NCBI RefSeq assembly: GCF_037975245.1
Contig: NC_092572.1
Coordinates: forward strand, 17,896,273 to 17,960,272
DNA: 64,000 bases
Direction: 5' to 3'
Origin: Apostichopus japonicus
Taxonomy: Eukaryota > Echinodermata > Holothuroidea > Aspidochirotida > Stichopodidae
The notes beneath the pieces were generated by a model, which saw nothing but the letters and a program-made list of their open reading frames with translations, did not search any database and was not told the origin of the DNA. The translations under genes and the position numbers were made by a program. Positions 1 through 14,300 of this stretch are shown here, one piece after another (within the stretch, counting starts at the first letter, position 1; every line of letters begins with the position of its first letter).

Positions 1-3000
1 TTAAGGTTACCCATCTGTTTAAATCCTCTCAAGCAGAACTTACATTGGAAGTTCCGTTCATTTGTGTGGGTAGCAAGGTGCAAGACTAAAGATCTCGCTG
101 CTTTTAAATATTTACCACAAATCTGACACTGAAATGTTTTATCCTGCACGTGGCGTTCCACGTGATCCTCCAAGGTGTCTTTCCTACCGAAAGCCTTCCC
201 ACATATCTCGCAGATGAAATCCTTCGCTTTGATGTGACTTGTGGTGTGGCGCTGTAGTGTTGACTTGTTGGGGAATACAGCGAAGCATAGTTCACAAGTG
301 TGAAAGTTGGCGAGCATTCCGCTCACGTTGGGATCCACAGGAGTTGTTTTATCATGACTGATGTGATCCATCATGTGCTGTTTCAATCTAGCATTGGATT
401 CCATGGGATCAAAACAAAAGCAGCATAGCTGTACTCTGATCCCGTGGTGCTGCTGGTAATGCCGGACCAAGTAATTTGTACTTGAATACTCTTGATTGCA
501 CTTCGTACAGGTCAGAGCCTTTGCGCCCCGGGATGGCACTTCGACTAAAACATCCTTGTTTCCCTCGCACGGAATACTCCTGAAGTGGGTGCAGAGATGC
601 ACGTTTCGAACTTTGACCTCGTCAAATTCTCTCTTGCACACTGGGCAGTGAATGCTTGCCTGCGATTGGTCCTTTAGAGGAGATGCCTGTCCTCTGATCA
701 TTTCCATTCGCACAGTATCATCTCTGTCTTGTTCTAGAGATGTCCTTTGTCTCCTCTGTCCTACGGGGAGATGATACTGTAAGTGTTTGGTGAGACGACC
801 TAACGATAGGAAGACCTTATCACATCCCTCCGTCTCACAGGAATATTTAAACTGCTCCGGTATTCCCAAGGTCACATCTTTATGGGTGTTTAATATGTGC
901 TCATCAAGAGTTGACATAGTGATGCAAGAATAATTGCAGTGCTGGCATCTATGTTTACGTTGTTTGTGCTTCACGTTGTGATTGGTCAAGCTCGCCAAAG
1001 AGTGGAAAACTTTGTTGCAAAGTGGACAATAGAATGAGAGAGGCCCGTCTGTTTCCTTCTTGACTTTTCTTTTGATCTTTCTGCGTTTGATGCGTTTGCC
1101 AGAGTTTGGACATTCGGAATCTTTGTCGATCCCTTCACTTTGTATTCTCATCCGATGGCCAGCCGGAGAGTCACTTCCTTCGATATCATCGGATAACGAA
1201 TCGTGGTTTTCCATCCTCCCTGATTCCTCTGCCTCTTCCTGAGTTGGCTGTAAGTCATCCCAATCTTCCCTACCACTCAGAGAACACATTTTTAACCTTC
1301 CCCTTTTCCTTGATTGCCTTGTGTCATGCACTTTTGCCCCCATTTGGATTGTAAGATCTGAGCTCCTGTCTTCGGCTAGAGTCTTTTCATCATTTCGTGT
1401 TCCTCTTCTTTCTGTCCTCTCTGTGTGTAATTTTGTCCTCTTCTCCTGGAGGCTCTTTTTGGTTTCTGATGCACTTTGTTCTCTCGAGTTAAGGGATACA
1501 TTGCAGCAAGAGGAGGAGGCAGCTGACATGCATGACGAGGAAGAGGTTGGCGTCTTCTCACCATCTGTGAAAACGCATCTCTCTTCAAATTTGTGATTGT
1601 TGACACTTTTTACTACTTCCTTTGATTTCTTACTATTTATTCTTCCTTTCTTCTCCTTCTTATTCTTCTTCTTCTTGGAAGACACTTTCTCCAAACTCAA
1701 ATCCTCTCTCATCTGTTGTATGTCAACAAGCTCTTTCTCCTTGTGATCTCTAACATGAAGAGCGAACTTCTGTAACGTAACAAACTTCTCTTGACAATCT
1801 AGACACGAGTATTCGGTACTTTGTGGGTGCCTCTTCTGCAGGTGTGAATCGGCCACGGTCTTGAGAACCCTGACACCACAGACGTGACAGACGGAAGTTA
1901 GCAGACTCTCGTGGCCCAGCTCGTGGGTCTGAAGGCGGATGAAGTCCTCGAAATTCTTGGCACATTTGCAACACTTGTAGCGGTTAACTACATGATTTCT
2001 ATGCTCGATGTTCATGTGGTTGGTGAGATTTTCTGTGGTAGGATATTTTCTCGGGCAAAAAGGGCAGGAGTAGGCAAACTTTGACTTCTCGGAACCTCTC
2101 TCTTGTTTGTCACTCACATTCTTCGGTGATCCACTCTCGATGTTCATTTTCGTCAGAATTTTGCTATCTCGATTTTCACCCTTTTCACAGTTTGCTTGAT
2201 CACTGTTACCAACAACGTTCTGCTCTTTATTCGTGTGGTGACTTCTCGGTCGATTTCTTGATGCGATTTGGGAGGCCACCACTGGAGCATCTCGTACTCT
2301 GAAGTCTTCCGAATCATCCTCGCTCACGACATCTGCTGTCTCTTCTTGGTCGGATCCTCCTTCATCACTAAGATCATCTTTAGCTGCCAAAGACTCTATG
2401 CTACATATTGGGCTGTTTCCAGACATGTCTTTAATGTCGACATCACGATTTTCATCGCTGGAACTGAGGACAGACTTCTTTGATTTAACCTTTGGCGATA
2501 AGATTTGAGATGGACTCAAGTTCTCATTTCCTTGGACTGCCTCTTCAACATTTCTTCTTCTTGTGTCACTTTGACTACTACAGCCCTTCTTTGCATCTGC
2601 TCAAAGAGAATGAAACGTGAATAAAAAACTATTGTCAATTATAGTGGTAAGCATCGATTTGTACAAATCCAATGTAATGGTTGGTGATATAAATCAAAGA
2701 ACAGGAGTTTATGTTCTGTCTACTTTCGCTCAATGCAGGCCCATAGCCAGGTTGGGACACTGGGGGCCAAGCTCACCCCTCTTTACCCCCCCCCCACCAC
2801 CTTGAAAACTGTTTCACAGCACCCAGCCCCCCCCCCCCCTCTTTCCATTTGTGCCACCACCTCATGAACAAAATACTCACAAGTTACAGGACATATGTCT
2901 TGTGTACCTCCATAAATTGTGCATGCCACCCTACTAAGAATTCCTAACTACCTGCCTGTATCAATGTCTGTTTAACTATTCAGTTCAGCCACCCAAAGTA

Positions 3001-6000
3001 TGGAGCATTTACTTTAATGATGAATATTTAAATATAAATCTTTAGCAGAGATGGGAAACCCAGATTTGGTCTCCCAATGTGTTTCCATTATTGTTTGCCT
3101 ATGTCTGCATGTGTTGCATTGACTAGGGACCAATCCAACATGTGTAATACATACCCAGTAATCAAATCAATTTATCAGTCTTGTTTGAAGTTTCTAGATT
3201 CTATTGTTATTACTCCCCAGGGGGCCAAAAGGGTCAATGTGAAAGTGGGGTAACAGATCATGTTTTGCCAAAATGGACAAATATTTATCCAAATTTTACT
3301 CAGATTTACTGAGATGAAATCATCAAGGAATAATTCTTGATTTGTATAGCTTAAAAATCAAAAGTGCATACCACATTTTGTGAAACACAAAACTCTTTTC
3401 TTTACTTTTTAACTCATTTCTTTTGATTGCGATTGACTTGTTTTGTTAAGCGCTTACTTGTTGTTTCTGATTTGCACTATATAAACCCACTGTATCATTT
3501 ATTTTTATTATTATTATAACTAATATTGTTCTACAACACTCACAAATTTCACAACTTGCTCGCAAAATTAAAGCTGAAATCATTCTGTCATCTACCCCAA
3601 AGGAATAAATCCCAGTCAACTCTGCTGAGCTAAAGAAAGGCAAAATGCCACTTCAAAATATTTAAAATCATGAATGCAATTGATTAAAACATTTCAAGAA
3701 ATTTTCCCAAAAAATTTACTGACTTTATTAATATTTATATTTAAACCTTTATCTTAAATTAAAGTACATATATGAAGTTGAAGTAAGGAATTTCCATTTC
3801 AAAATCTAGTGTTGCAGAACTCAAATCTATTTTCAAGGACTCTAACGCAGCTGTGCACAACCCAGTATAAAAAATTTGCGGTTGTGAAGAATTCCGACAC
3901 ACAATTGGATGCAGTGGATTTGACTATATACCCAATGACATGGTACAATAGCAATCTGAAAATTGATACAAACCTTGAAGGAGTTTAGCCTCATATTTGG
4001 GTGAATACCACGCAAAGAGGGTCTCCCCTGCTTGAATATCTCTCATTGCCAAGAAAAAGATTTGAGCTTGATGTTGGAAACTGACCAAGTTCTGTTGCTT
4101 TGGATCTGATGACATTGTTACCAGGGACATCCAATTACAGTCATTTTCATTGGTCAAATCCAAACAATGTTGAACTATCTGCTGGCCAAAAATCTGAAGA
4201 TGAAGAAAGATCTTTGTTGAAACGAGCTTTCATAAAATATTGATGACGGTTATTGTTCAGTCCCATAACTTTAATTTCTGTCTGAGTTGGCAATACATTG
4301 CCCCCCCCCCCTGCACCCTACCCAACCCCATTTTTAACCAATGACTGTCAATGAATATATTCAAATTACCAACATAGCAAGAAGACATTTCACTGATGAG
4401 TAATGCCAATCAAGGTGGTTGTAGTTTGTTTAATCACATTTCTATTTGTCTGTTATAAATTTGTGAGTAAATTTCACCACAACTGACTTTTTATGATTTC
4501 ACAGAAAAGGAGGTTATAACATCAAACCCATAGGGTAAACTGTCTAACTACTAAATGTCACATATTAATTGTGGTAATCACTGGACAGACCAGTGGTAAC
4601 ATCACTGGTCAGATGTTTATATTTACAACTGGTCACAAGCTACTCTTCTCTCCATGTTTTATAGTTTCTTTAATGTACATAATGACACGCAATCGTATGT
4701 TATCCGTACACAGTGTCCGTTTCCCAAGGACCTTAACTTTGGAATTCACTTCCCTGATAAAGTTATTATATGTCTCTCAAATACTTTTAAAAGTGCCCTT
4801 TAAACATCATCTTATTATCAAACAGCTGTGACTAATATTTTCTTGGTTAAATTGTTTATAGCCTTTTTCATCTTAAACAGCTGTGACCCCTTTCTTTGTG
4901 TATTTCACTCTCTCTCTCTCATCTCATTGTCTCATATTTAGCTGTATTTGTATTTTGTTAAGGTATATTTGTGTTTATAAGCTACTCCAAGCTTCATGTG
5001 GGGCACTCATCAATCTCTTTTTCCTCAAAATGATAATGTTCTGTGTATTATTATGTTGTTTATTTCAAAAGTGACTGAAATAAACTTCTATGAATCTGAA
5101 AATACTTTAGTAAATGTGAGGGACTTTACATTCGGTTGACTGAGACCACGTTATGGTGTGCTCTCTTGAATTACTGTACCTAAAAATCAAACATTTTAAC
5201 ATGGCATAATTCCAGAAATTACTTCCTTTACCATGTATTAAAATATAAACAAAGAATGAGATATATGTGGTATTTCACATACAAACTGTAAAATCTACAC
5301 AACATGTAAAATCAGAGTCTGTACGCTACCTTGTACTTTACTGCTACGTTCACAGATTCTTCGTGTACGATTTTGGCTTCCAATGGTCCAAACTGGGTCC
5401 TTCTAGCAATAGGTTGTGATGCTATCACCTGTCTGCTGCCACCTATCATTTGAATGCTCAGATTGTCCGGCAGGGTTGCAACAGCCTTTGTTTGCACCTT
5501 TCTATCTTCCACTCGGATCGCTGGGCCTAGTTTAGGACAATCCAGGCCGTGGTTGTGCTGGCAGTCCTCACACCCTATGTAGTGAAGAAACAACAACAAC
5601 AACAAAACTAAAGAGAGTTGATAGAAAAGTTACACTCAAACAGATCCACAAAAAATGAAAGAATATTGTAAATACTGCCATCATAAACAAAAAACTAAGA
5701 AAATTTTATAAAACACCTTGTAAAGTTTCATTAATAATTTGAAGTGATCTAGCTAACAATGCTGACAGTATTTTCATTGAACACAACTTCAAGATAGATG
5801 CAACGAATGGAAAAAATTAGGACGAACCACAAGTTGTAGGGAAGGAGGATTCTCAACCAGTTACCATAGTAATAACATACACAATTCCAATTTTGTAGTT
5901 TATGTCTCTATGTCTAGAACAAAAAGCACGACCCAGTTTACTTATGGGGTGGGGGTGGGGGTGGTGGGGCGGGCAGGATATGGAACTTCTTCGGTGACGT

Positions 6001-6120
6001 TCTGTGTCTTGATCACAAACCAATAGTTTGCTTTTGGTATTGACATCATGGAACTGAGAAATACTTACAGAGATCTTCTATATCATCTTCAAAATCCATG
6101 GTGACAGTCTTAGTTACCAT
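1..6120 (-). CDS. PRDM15: PRDM15-like PR/SET-domain, multi-C2H2 zinc-finger protein (3' end off window)
   Basis: Four coding exons join in frame: 6099-6069 (ATG at 6099; an in-frame upstream ATG at 6120 is possible), 5574-5330, 4193-3974, and 2596 to the window edge. Splice sites are GT-AG with phases 1, 0, 1. The assembled product is at least 1030 residues. It opens with an acidic stretch (MDFEDDIEDLW), then a zinc knuckle (CEDC..H...C..LGP), then a PR domain split over exons 2 and 3 with RTQFGPLE, DCNWMSLV and QNLVSFQ and ending in FAWYSPKY. A long acidic/basic linker follows. C2H2 fingers begin near residue 343 and I count 14, the last cut by the edge; a Lys/Ser/Glu-rich linker separates fingers 4 and 5. 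The knuckle (WCEDC), RTQFGP and DCNWM most resemble PRDM15; PRDM10 and PRDM4 are alternatives. PRDM proteins are nuclear DNA-binding regulators. The 2.6-kb terminal exon is open throughout with no stop, so the rest of the gene lies to the left. Confidence 0.88.
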
Positions 6121-8385
6121 GGGAACTGGAGCAACCAAACAACAGGAACAATGATTAGGTTAAGGAAGGGGGTCCTTGATGTGTTCATCTCCATCTGTAA
6201 TTCAAATGGATATATGGTAAGTATAGGGCAAAATGAACGGAGAAAAATGCAATGGTAAATTAGTATCCAAGATCCATTCACTTTGCAGCTTACTAATTCA
6301 AAGAACTTTCTATTCTGTCAAATAACTCTGGGAAATGTTTATCAACTATTTTGTCGTGTCCTTTGATCAACCCGGTCTTACTTTTCGGTTGTCGGAACAG
6401 CAAATTTGGTTGTCGGAATAAATGTTGCAAATATGACAAAGAACCACCAATACAATGATAGAGAGATGCGAAGATAGAACCTTCTTTTGAAAATTGGGGT
6501 AACTTTAGCTTCTTTAGTACGAGTTGGAACAACACCTGTAGATATTGATAAATTAAAAATATATGTAAGAGGGGCAGCTATAATAAAACGATTTTCTTGG
6601 AGAAACTGAACAGAAATATTATCAAGACGCGTCCACACTTTATAGGCGACTGCTTATTCATACTTCTGTTTGTAATTGTAATTTTTCGTTTTTTTTTATG
6701 TTCTTTGTTTGTAAATTTTATGTTTTAGCTCCAATAAAAGACAATCCTTTGAAATTGACTCGGATTCTAAATAAACTTGACAGTATGACAGTGAGTGAAT
6801 GACACTTAGCCTAAGTTTATACACAGCTTACAATGACTAAGACTAGCCTTCATAGGCCGACGCCTTAGTCAGTGTAACAATGCAGCCAAGAACATACTTT
6901 CCTTGTACTGACCTCAAAATGTCTATTCAAGGCACCCGCTTGATTTGAGAAAGCCATTCTTTTCCATGACTAGTAATTAGTAATTACTACGTTGATAGGC
7001 TCAGTCAGCCGATTTTCTTGAACGGGTTTTCCCCTAAATTGTCGAAGTTTGATTTCTGCTGTAGCGCCCTCTTCATCGTTTGAATACGAAATTTGTTTCC
7101 CGCGATCCAGAGCACAGTTCCTGTGGTTATATAACATTGCCGCAATGTTGATACTAGAAGTTTTACTGAGTCGACGTGTATACAGCCAGTAGCCACATAC
7201 TGTATTAACATTACTGCAGCCACATAACTACCAAGCAAGCAGACCAACTGTTCGGACGAATAAGGGTAGACTAAAGCGGCCTTGTCGTAGTACTAGTCAT
7301 ACAAAAACGATGTGGAAAGAAGGATAACAAAGTTTCAGTAACACGAAAACCAGGGGTAAAGGAAGAAATAGCCTAGCCTATACTTAGACCTAGGCTAGCT
7401 AAGCATAGCAGAGTGTATGTCCCTCACGCCTACTTTCCATTGTCAATAAAACTGACACAGTATTTCATGTTCCAAATAAACATGTTCTTCATCCCATTAT
7501 TATATTGGAACAGTCAAAAGGCTACGCACCTTTATGCCTGCAATGGGTGTATATTATTATATTGTAACTGTAGTGTAAGGCCTAGGCCTACATCATACAT
7601 GTACACTACTTTGCTTATCACTGGTACCTTAATATTGGTACTCAGTACATCAAACTGTTCAAGTAAAGTGTGATGTGATCATCATCATGATGATAGTTAG
7701 CTACACAGTCAAATATCTCACATGCTGTCATGCCATTGAGAATATCAGAAAATTTAAGAAAACTTAGATTCCAGAACTACAAAAAAATATTTCCAAATTA
7801 TAGTGATGTTTCATGGAATTGTGCTTTTTGGTGATGTTTATTTTCAATTTGTCAAATTGGTAACTACTGCTATGGTAGGACTGTTTGTGAATTCAGTTTT
7901 GTGGACAACTAACTGTCAATATTCATTTACTCAGTTGTGACATACATACAGAGGTGCCCATACCTAATGGGGTGCGGGAGGGGGGGGGGGGGGTGGGTGG
8001 AACATAGCTGGCACAGGGGGATTCAGAGAGATTTAAAAAGAAATATTTAGTTTTGTCTTTCAATCTGTAATTTGCTAGCGACAATAATCTGTTTTATGTT
8101 AGGATCTGTTTTATGTTAAGGAATGATATAAACTTCACTGCCTTTATTTCAGTTTTATAGAGTGACTGCAGGATAGTGTCTTTATGTTAGCCTCACATAG
8201 TGAGTAGACTATAGACCTTTACGCACCTTTGTAGCTAGGGTTTGTCAAACTTTGCCTATTGTAACTGTGTTAATCCCTAGTTTGAACATTATACTGTAAT
8301 ATAGTAACCATGAGGTATGAACATGACCATGGTCAGTTGCTGAAATGCTTAATAACTGCTTTTGTTCTATCTCGTCGCTCTCTAG
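6121..8385. promoter_or_regulatory. Divergent intergenic region between PRDM15-like gene and HINFP
   Basis: The coding starts of the two zinc-finger genes face away from each other over about 2.3 kb, so promoters and 5' untranslated exons of both must lie here. A possible 5'-UTR acceptor for the PRDM15-like gene (ctccag) sits just upstream of its ATG, near 6127-6132, and the HINFP acceptor is at 8384-8385. No TATA box or transcription start can be placed confidently. The stretch also holds a LINE scrap (about 6478-6640) and a 14-base poly-G run at 7980-7993. Confidence 0.45.
6478..6640 (-). pseudogene. LINE (non-LTR) reverse-transcriptase fragment
   Basis: The minus-strand translation reads LDNISVQFLQ, then IIAAPLTYIFNLSISTGVVP, then AKVTPIFKR. 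This matches the conserved block just before the palm of non-LTR retrotransposon reverse transcriptases (usually IAxPLTxIFNxSxxxGxxPxxxKxAxVxPIFKK). The homology breaks off on both sides, so this is a dead fragment about 55 codons long. The clade (RTE, CR1/L2 or Jockey-like) cannot be told from so little. Confidence 0.7.
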
Positions 8386-11300
8386 GTCAAACGATGGCTA
8401 AAGCTAAGAGGCCTTGTGTCAACTTAGCTAAGTTAAAGTTCCAGTTATCTTGCGAATGGGGTGATTGTGATCATTCAGCTTCCAGTATGCCTTTCTTTAT
8501 GAGACACGTCAAGGAGCACTTTGTAGATTTCTTGCCCGAGGGAGTCACAGCAGATAACTATAAGAAACATACATTAGAACCAAACGGTAAGTGTAGCTAG
8601 TCCATAGGAGTTGAAACGGCTCTAGGCTGATTCAGAGTACGAGGCCAAGGCCTAGGATTTGCCGATCAGCAAATGTTTGTGCTTAACGTGGCATGTCACA
8701 TGAATAGTTGTTCCATTACCAAAAAAAAGAAAGAAAACAAAAGTAAAATGAAAATAAAATTTTACAAAAAAGATTGGTCTTTCAATCTTGCCACAATGTA
8801 GTCAATGTATTAGTTAACGTCTGTTTCCTCCATGAACATGTGTCCTGTTGTGATATCCTAGGTTTCCGTTACTTACAGAACTTGGCTTGACTATGAATGA
8901 GAAAAATGTGGTGATATTGTAATATCTTAGTAATATATATCTTAATTCTAAATGTAACAGCATGGGTATAACACAAATTATGAGAGAACTCCAAAAGGTA
9001 GATTAGCAAGTAATATATTGACTGTATTGGACGAGAGCTTATAATTAGGGACTGAAGACATATGAAGAGTACACAGTACACACACACAGAGTACAGTACA
9101 CACAGAATACAGTACAGTACACACACACAAGACCACAGTGGTCTGATGAGTCAGATTACTGACCTCTGACCTCTACTGGAATGTGTCAGATAGTGAACTT
9201 TGACATGAACTTTCACTACTGGCCTTGGATACTTAAAACATTTACAAATATACTATAATTATCAAAGTTGTTTGTTTTGAAGGTTCTACAAAAACTGGGT
9301 ATTTTAGATGGAGAAACAACATTACAATGATTGACCCTATGGAATTGTATATACATGAGTAGCAACTAAAACAATCTTGGTATATTTTTGTTTTTATTGA
9401 TCATTAAAATGCCAATTCTTTTTACTATATACTGTAGCATGAGTAGTCTTGCCTTTGTCGTTAAGGCGCATTCATCGGAATTTTTATCTAAATATTGTTT
9501 ATTTTAGATAAGATTTGCTGTCTCTGGAGAAATTGCTACTATTTGACCTCCGACCCTATCCTCCTGATTCGACATCTGTTCTACCATGCGTTCCATACAA
9601 AGATCAAAGGTCGTGGAAAGTCTCTTGTGACATTAGCCAGTTCCTTTCCCGATTGCCAGGTAGACATACCAAATAGCAACTTTCTGCAGGAGTTACCGAA
9701 TCCATTTGAATGTCGATGGGCCTCTTGTCAGGTACAATTCTTCTTGTTCAAGGATATCAAATGTGGTATATTATATATATTTCATTTTGTCTTAAGAAAA
9801 CAATTTAGAGTTTTATTCATTTTTGTTCTGTTAACATCAAGGAGGATACATTGTTTGACTGGCCATCAACTTTTTTTTAAATTAAACCAACAAAAGGGGC
9901 AATTTGTATTTTGATTACAGCTGTATACTCATACACATAGGAATTGTGGAAACTGTTTATTTTGGCTGGGAGTCCAGTGATGCAGCTCTCTCATATATTT
10001 GTTGGCCTCTGCTAGTAAGCAAGGGCCACACTTTACCCCCTGTGGTCTAGATTACCCCCTGTGGTCTAGATTACCCCCATGTGGTCTAGATTACCCCCTA
10101 GGCTTGAGAAATTACTCAATTATTAAAAGCTTGGACAGCAACTTACAACTGATGCTTATTTGAAGAATCAGGAATTATACTGCAGTAGTCAAACATGTAA
10201 CTTAAGTGTGGAATATAATATGTTATACTGAAATAACATGGTAATAATAAATAGGTACAAATTTAATCATTACTCCTTTCCATTCATATTAACTCAATGT
10301 CCATTTTGTCTCTTTAACCTGATAGTTCACTACGGATAACATTGAAGCCTTCTTCGTCCATAATGAGGAGCACTACGATTTTCTTGACGGCAAGACAACG
10401 GTTGTGTGTCGGTGGGAAGGTAAGAACCTGAAGCAGATGGCTACAAATCGTTACCACATTCCACGTACCTTACCAAGGGGTGCCGGAACCAGAGTGGTTA
10501 GGTGGGACATATTATGCCCCACCGATGATGGTGATGTTTCATAATCATCCAGTTTTCTACAATTTCACATCAGGCTTGGACCAACTTAAAAACTAACTAG
10601 CTTCATTTTGTAGTGACTTTTAGGCACAAAATTAAAGTTTTGAAATATTTTGGAATGAAAAGGATTGCTATCATTCCAAGTTGAATTTGTTATTTGAGAA
10701 ATGACCCTGTAAACATCTGAAGCTCTGTAAGTGGCTGGACTACTGCAACTTTAAAGGCATTGAAGACTCGCCCCAAACAGCGTGCGGCCATCTGAAAAAG
10801 TTAACTTTCCGTTGCTTGCAAGTGACGTACAAAAAAAAGGCAGACAGTAATGAAACGTGATACCTTGTTATCTTTAGCTGGACCTGAGATGTCCATCGCT
10901 GTATTGTTTGTACACTGTGCTGTGGGTATTGACCGCAGCTGTATGTACTGACTGTACACTAGTGTCTAATTACCGGTGGTAGCAAGCTGTGTGTGTGTAT
11001 TTTCTGGGATCGATGGGTGGTGTCTAACACTTCTGTTACACCTCATTCGAAACTAGGTCAGATTACCGGCATTAGACGTTTCTTTTTGCCCGAGTCTTCA
11101 CACCCTTTAACAAACACACCGCTAGGCTAGGTCATTTCCTCAGATGTAATAAAAGACACAGAAGGAAGACAGAAGATGATGTTATTGCCTCAAATAATAT
11201 GTTCAAAAACTTATTCAAAGAAAAAAAAAATGTTGTGGAACTTGAATGTCATTCAGGGGTGCACCATTTGCTAATATGTTTTGTTTTTGAATTAGTAGAA

Positions 11301-14300
11301 TTTATAAAGCAAATGAATTAATATTTAACAATTAAGCCTGCACTAAGGAGACGACATCATCAACTGTTAATCTGTTAAGGTGTTTTCTAGACATTTCTAG
11401 ACTTAAGCTGAATAACTAAAAAAACATTACTAGCAGTCCGGGTTTTTTTTTCGCGTTCATGGACTGTGACACATCAAGATTACAATTCTACCTCTAGCCA
11501 CCCTTTTATATAGCTCGTCAATATTAGTTACCGTTCAAGAGTCATAGCTATTTAAGAAATAATGTTTTGTGGTCATGCAAATAGTAAAATGCTATGCAAA
11601 GATGTATGGTATATTTTGTACACAAAACTAAAAGTTTCAGTGTTTTTTTCATTTATTTATTTTTGAAGTAAGGAAAAGTTCAATACAAATTGCTTGCAAC
11701 TGCCTTAAAATACATGAAAATATGATTTTTTTTGCTGGGTTTTTTGTTGTTGTCACAATTGGCATTCCATACTTCTATTTCTGTAGGTTGTAACATTATG
11801 TGCTGGAACAAATATCGGCTCAGGGATCATCTGATTGCTCACACACAAGAGAAAAAGTTTGCCTGTCACAACTGTGGGAATATGTTCTCAAATAGCACCA
11901 AATTCCTCGACCACCTTGAGAAGCAAGTTCCTTTAGACGGTAAGATTGTTCCACAATTTTTTTTTCTCAAATAGGTCTTTTCTTTTATAATGGTAAGGCT
12001 AGATTTGTTTTCATGTTTGTCGCAAGTCGTCCTGAAAAGTTCAAATGACACTTGACTAACGTATAAAAGTGATATGAATTATGGGTTAACGGAAACTGAC
12101 ATTTAAAAATTTAAAAATAACCTCAAACCAACCCCACCCCCCCCCCCCAAAAAAAAATTGTCTTAAGGTGGTACGAATGTGGTTGCTACTTCTCTGTGTC
12201 CATATACCTTATCCAACCTAGGTGGACCACATACCCCATATAGAGACACTGTACATATTGCCTGTTGCCCAAGTATACATGTTGAAATAAGACTTCAAAA
12301 CACTCCATAAGAAAGCTAAGCCAAATTTCTCAACATGGATAGTCACCATGGCCTTCTCTTTTGCCCAATTTAAAAAAAAAAATGATCAGCTCAAAAGTGG
12401 TGACGATTTTCTATAAATTTTGTTTCCACTTTGCCATAGGTTTGTGATTTATATATAAATATAGTGTTTGTACATAAAATATCCCCGGCCACTGCCAGCC
12501 ACATACATCAGTCTCCCTAGCCTAGGGAATAATTTATCTGGTATCACATGCTAAAATAGATGCAAAGTGGGCAGATTGCTATACAAACTGTGCAATGCAG
12601 CATAGCAGTGTTTGCACACAGTAACCATAATACTTTATAAAGTTCATGTCCCCTCCCCCCAGGGAATAATATATCCGGTATCGCATGGTAAAATAGATGC
12701 AAAATGTGCAGATTGCTATACAAACTGTGCATTGATGCATGTAGCAGTGTTTGTACACAGTATCCATAAAACTTTGTAACGGTTCATGTCCCCTCCTCCC
12801 AGGGAATAATATATCTGGTATCGCATGCTAAAATAGATGCAAAGTGGGCAGATTGCTATACAAACTGTGCAATGCAGCATAGCAGTGTTTGCACACAGAA
12901 ACCATAGTGTTCTACATGAGACAGAGTTTAGAACATTCAAAACATAAACCAAAAATTTGAACATAAAATTATTACCTGTAGCCCAACACCAACATCACAA
13001 GTAAGATTTTATTTTGAGTCCTATTCATAACATGCCTTGCTTATTTTATTTATATGTTTGATTTCTTGTACAGATCAAAACTTCCAGTGTTCTCATTGTT
13101 CTAAGATATTTGCAAACCAGAGACTTCTACGAGACCATGTGAGGGTGCATGGTAAGTATATATATTCCCCCTCATAGCATCATGTCAAAGTACATATATA
13201 CAGCTTTAATCTGATATTTATAACCTGGAAAGAAACAACTGTTTGTGTATAAAAGTGTTTGTCAACATTGGGATCCTGATAGGACTGTAGTGGAACTGCT
13301 GCCAGGCTTGGTTCTAAAGGACACAATATTGTTGTATTCTGCATTCTACACAATAAATAACTGCTTGTCTGCGGAGATAATCTGTCTCTTGTTTTAATAT
13401 GCAAAAGATGCCTCCAAACTAGAAGGAAAATTTAGGGCTCTTAAAATGCAACCTGGATTTGGTTGCTACGCGTGGCCGTATCCCAGCAACCAAAAAAAAG
13501 TTTGAAAAAGTTTGTTTACCCAAAATCATCCTTTGAGACATGTGGCAAGACACCATATCAATTTCAGGCGATTCTGAGAGGATCGATGTGGATTCGACCC
13601 AAAAATCTGTTGATTTGGCATGGATTGACCCATATATAACATTAGAAGTTTTGGTCTGTAACGGAAATCAAACATATAAATGGATTAAAGAAGACGTGTT
13701 ATAAGAAGGGCTCAAAATGTATGTATAGATTCAGTCTTGGTGTAGCAGGATTTTGCAGATGTCCTTTTTTTCTTTGAATCATTTTAGCTAACATTTCTCT
13801 CTATCCAGATAGTCTGTAGTACATGATACAATGCAAATAATAATTTAATTAAACTGAAGTGTCAGTACCTCATGATGATGATGAGGAACCTGGCAGTGTG
13901 TGGCCGGCTTTATACAGTAATGAATGCTTCGATAATAGATAAATTGGATAATCCGGGATTTGTGATAATCCAGGATTAGTGATAATCCATGGTTTACTGT
14001 TTTCTATAAAATATTATTCTTTGTAACAATGATTCTGCCTTTGGTAACCAAGATTGTTTAAGTTTATGTTACATATTATTAATATAACATGTTATAAATA
14101 TCAACTTTTACAAAAGTGTTACTTTATAATGGATATTTATGCACCTTATTCATTGTTTATTACCAAACAGGAGTTTGAAGAAATTGAAATAATCTGAATT
14201 TTTTCAAAACTTTCTTCGTGATTTCTGGACTCGTTCAATAACCCTTTGTTGATTACTCATGTAATATTCAGAAAAAACAAGTAACACACTTGTCATTCTG

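Noticed and set aside
10033-10100. Regular short repeats that might suggest a CRISPR array
   Set aside because: Units are contiguous with no spacers, and the context is a eukaryotic intron.
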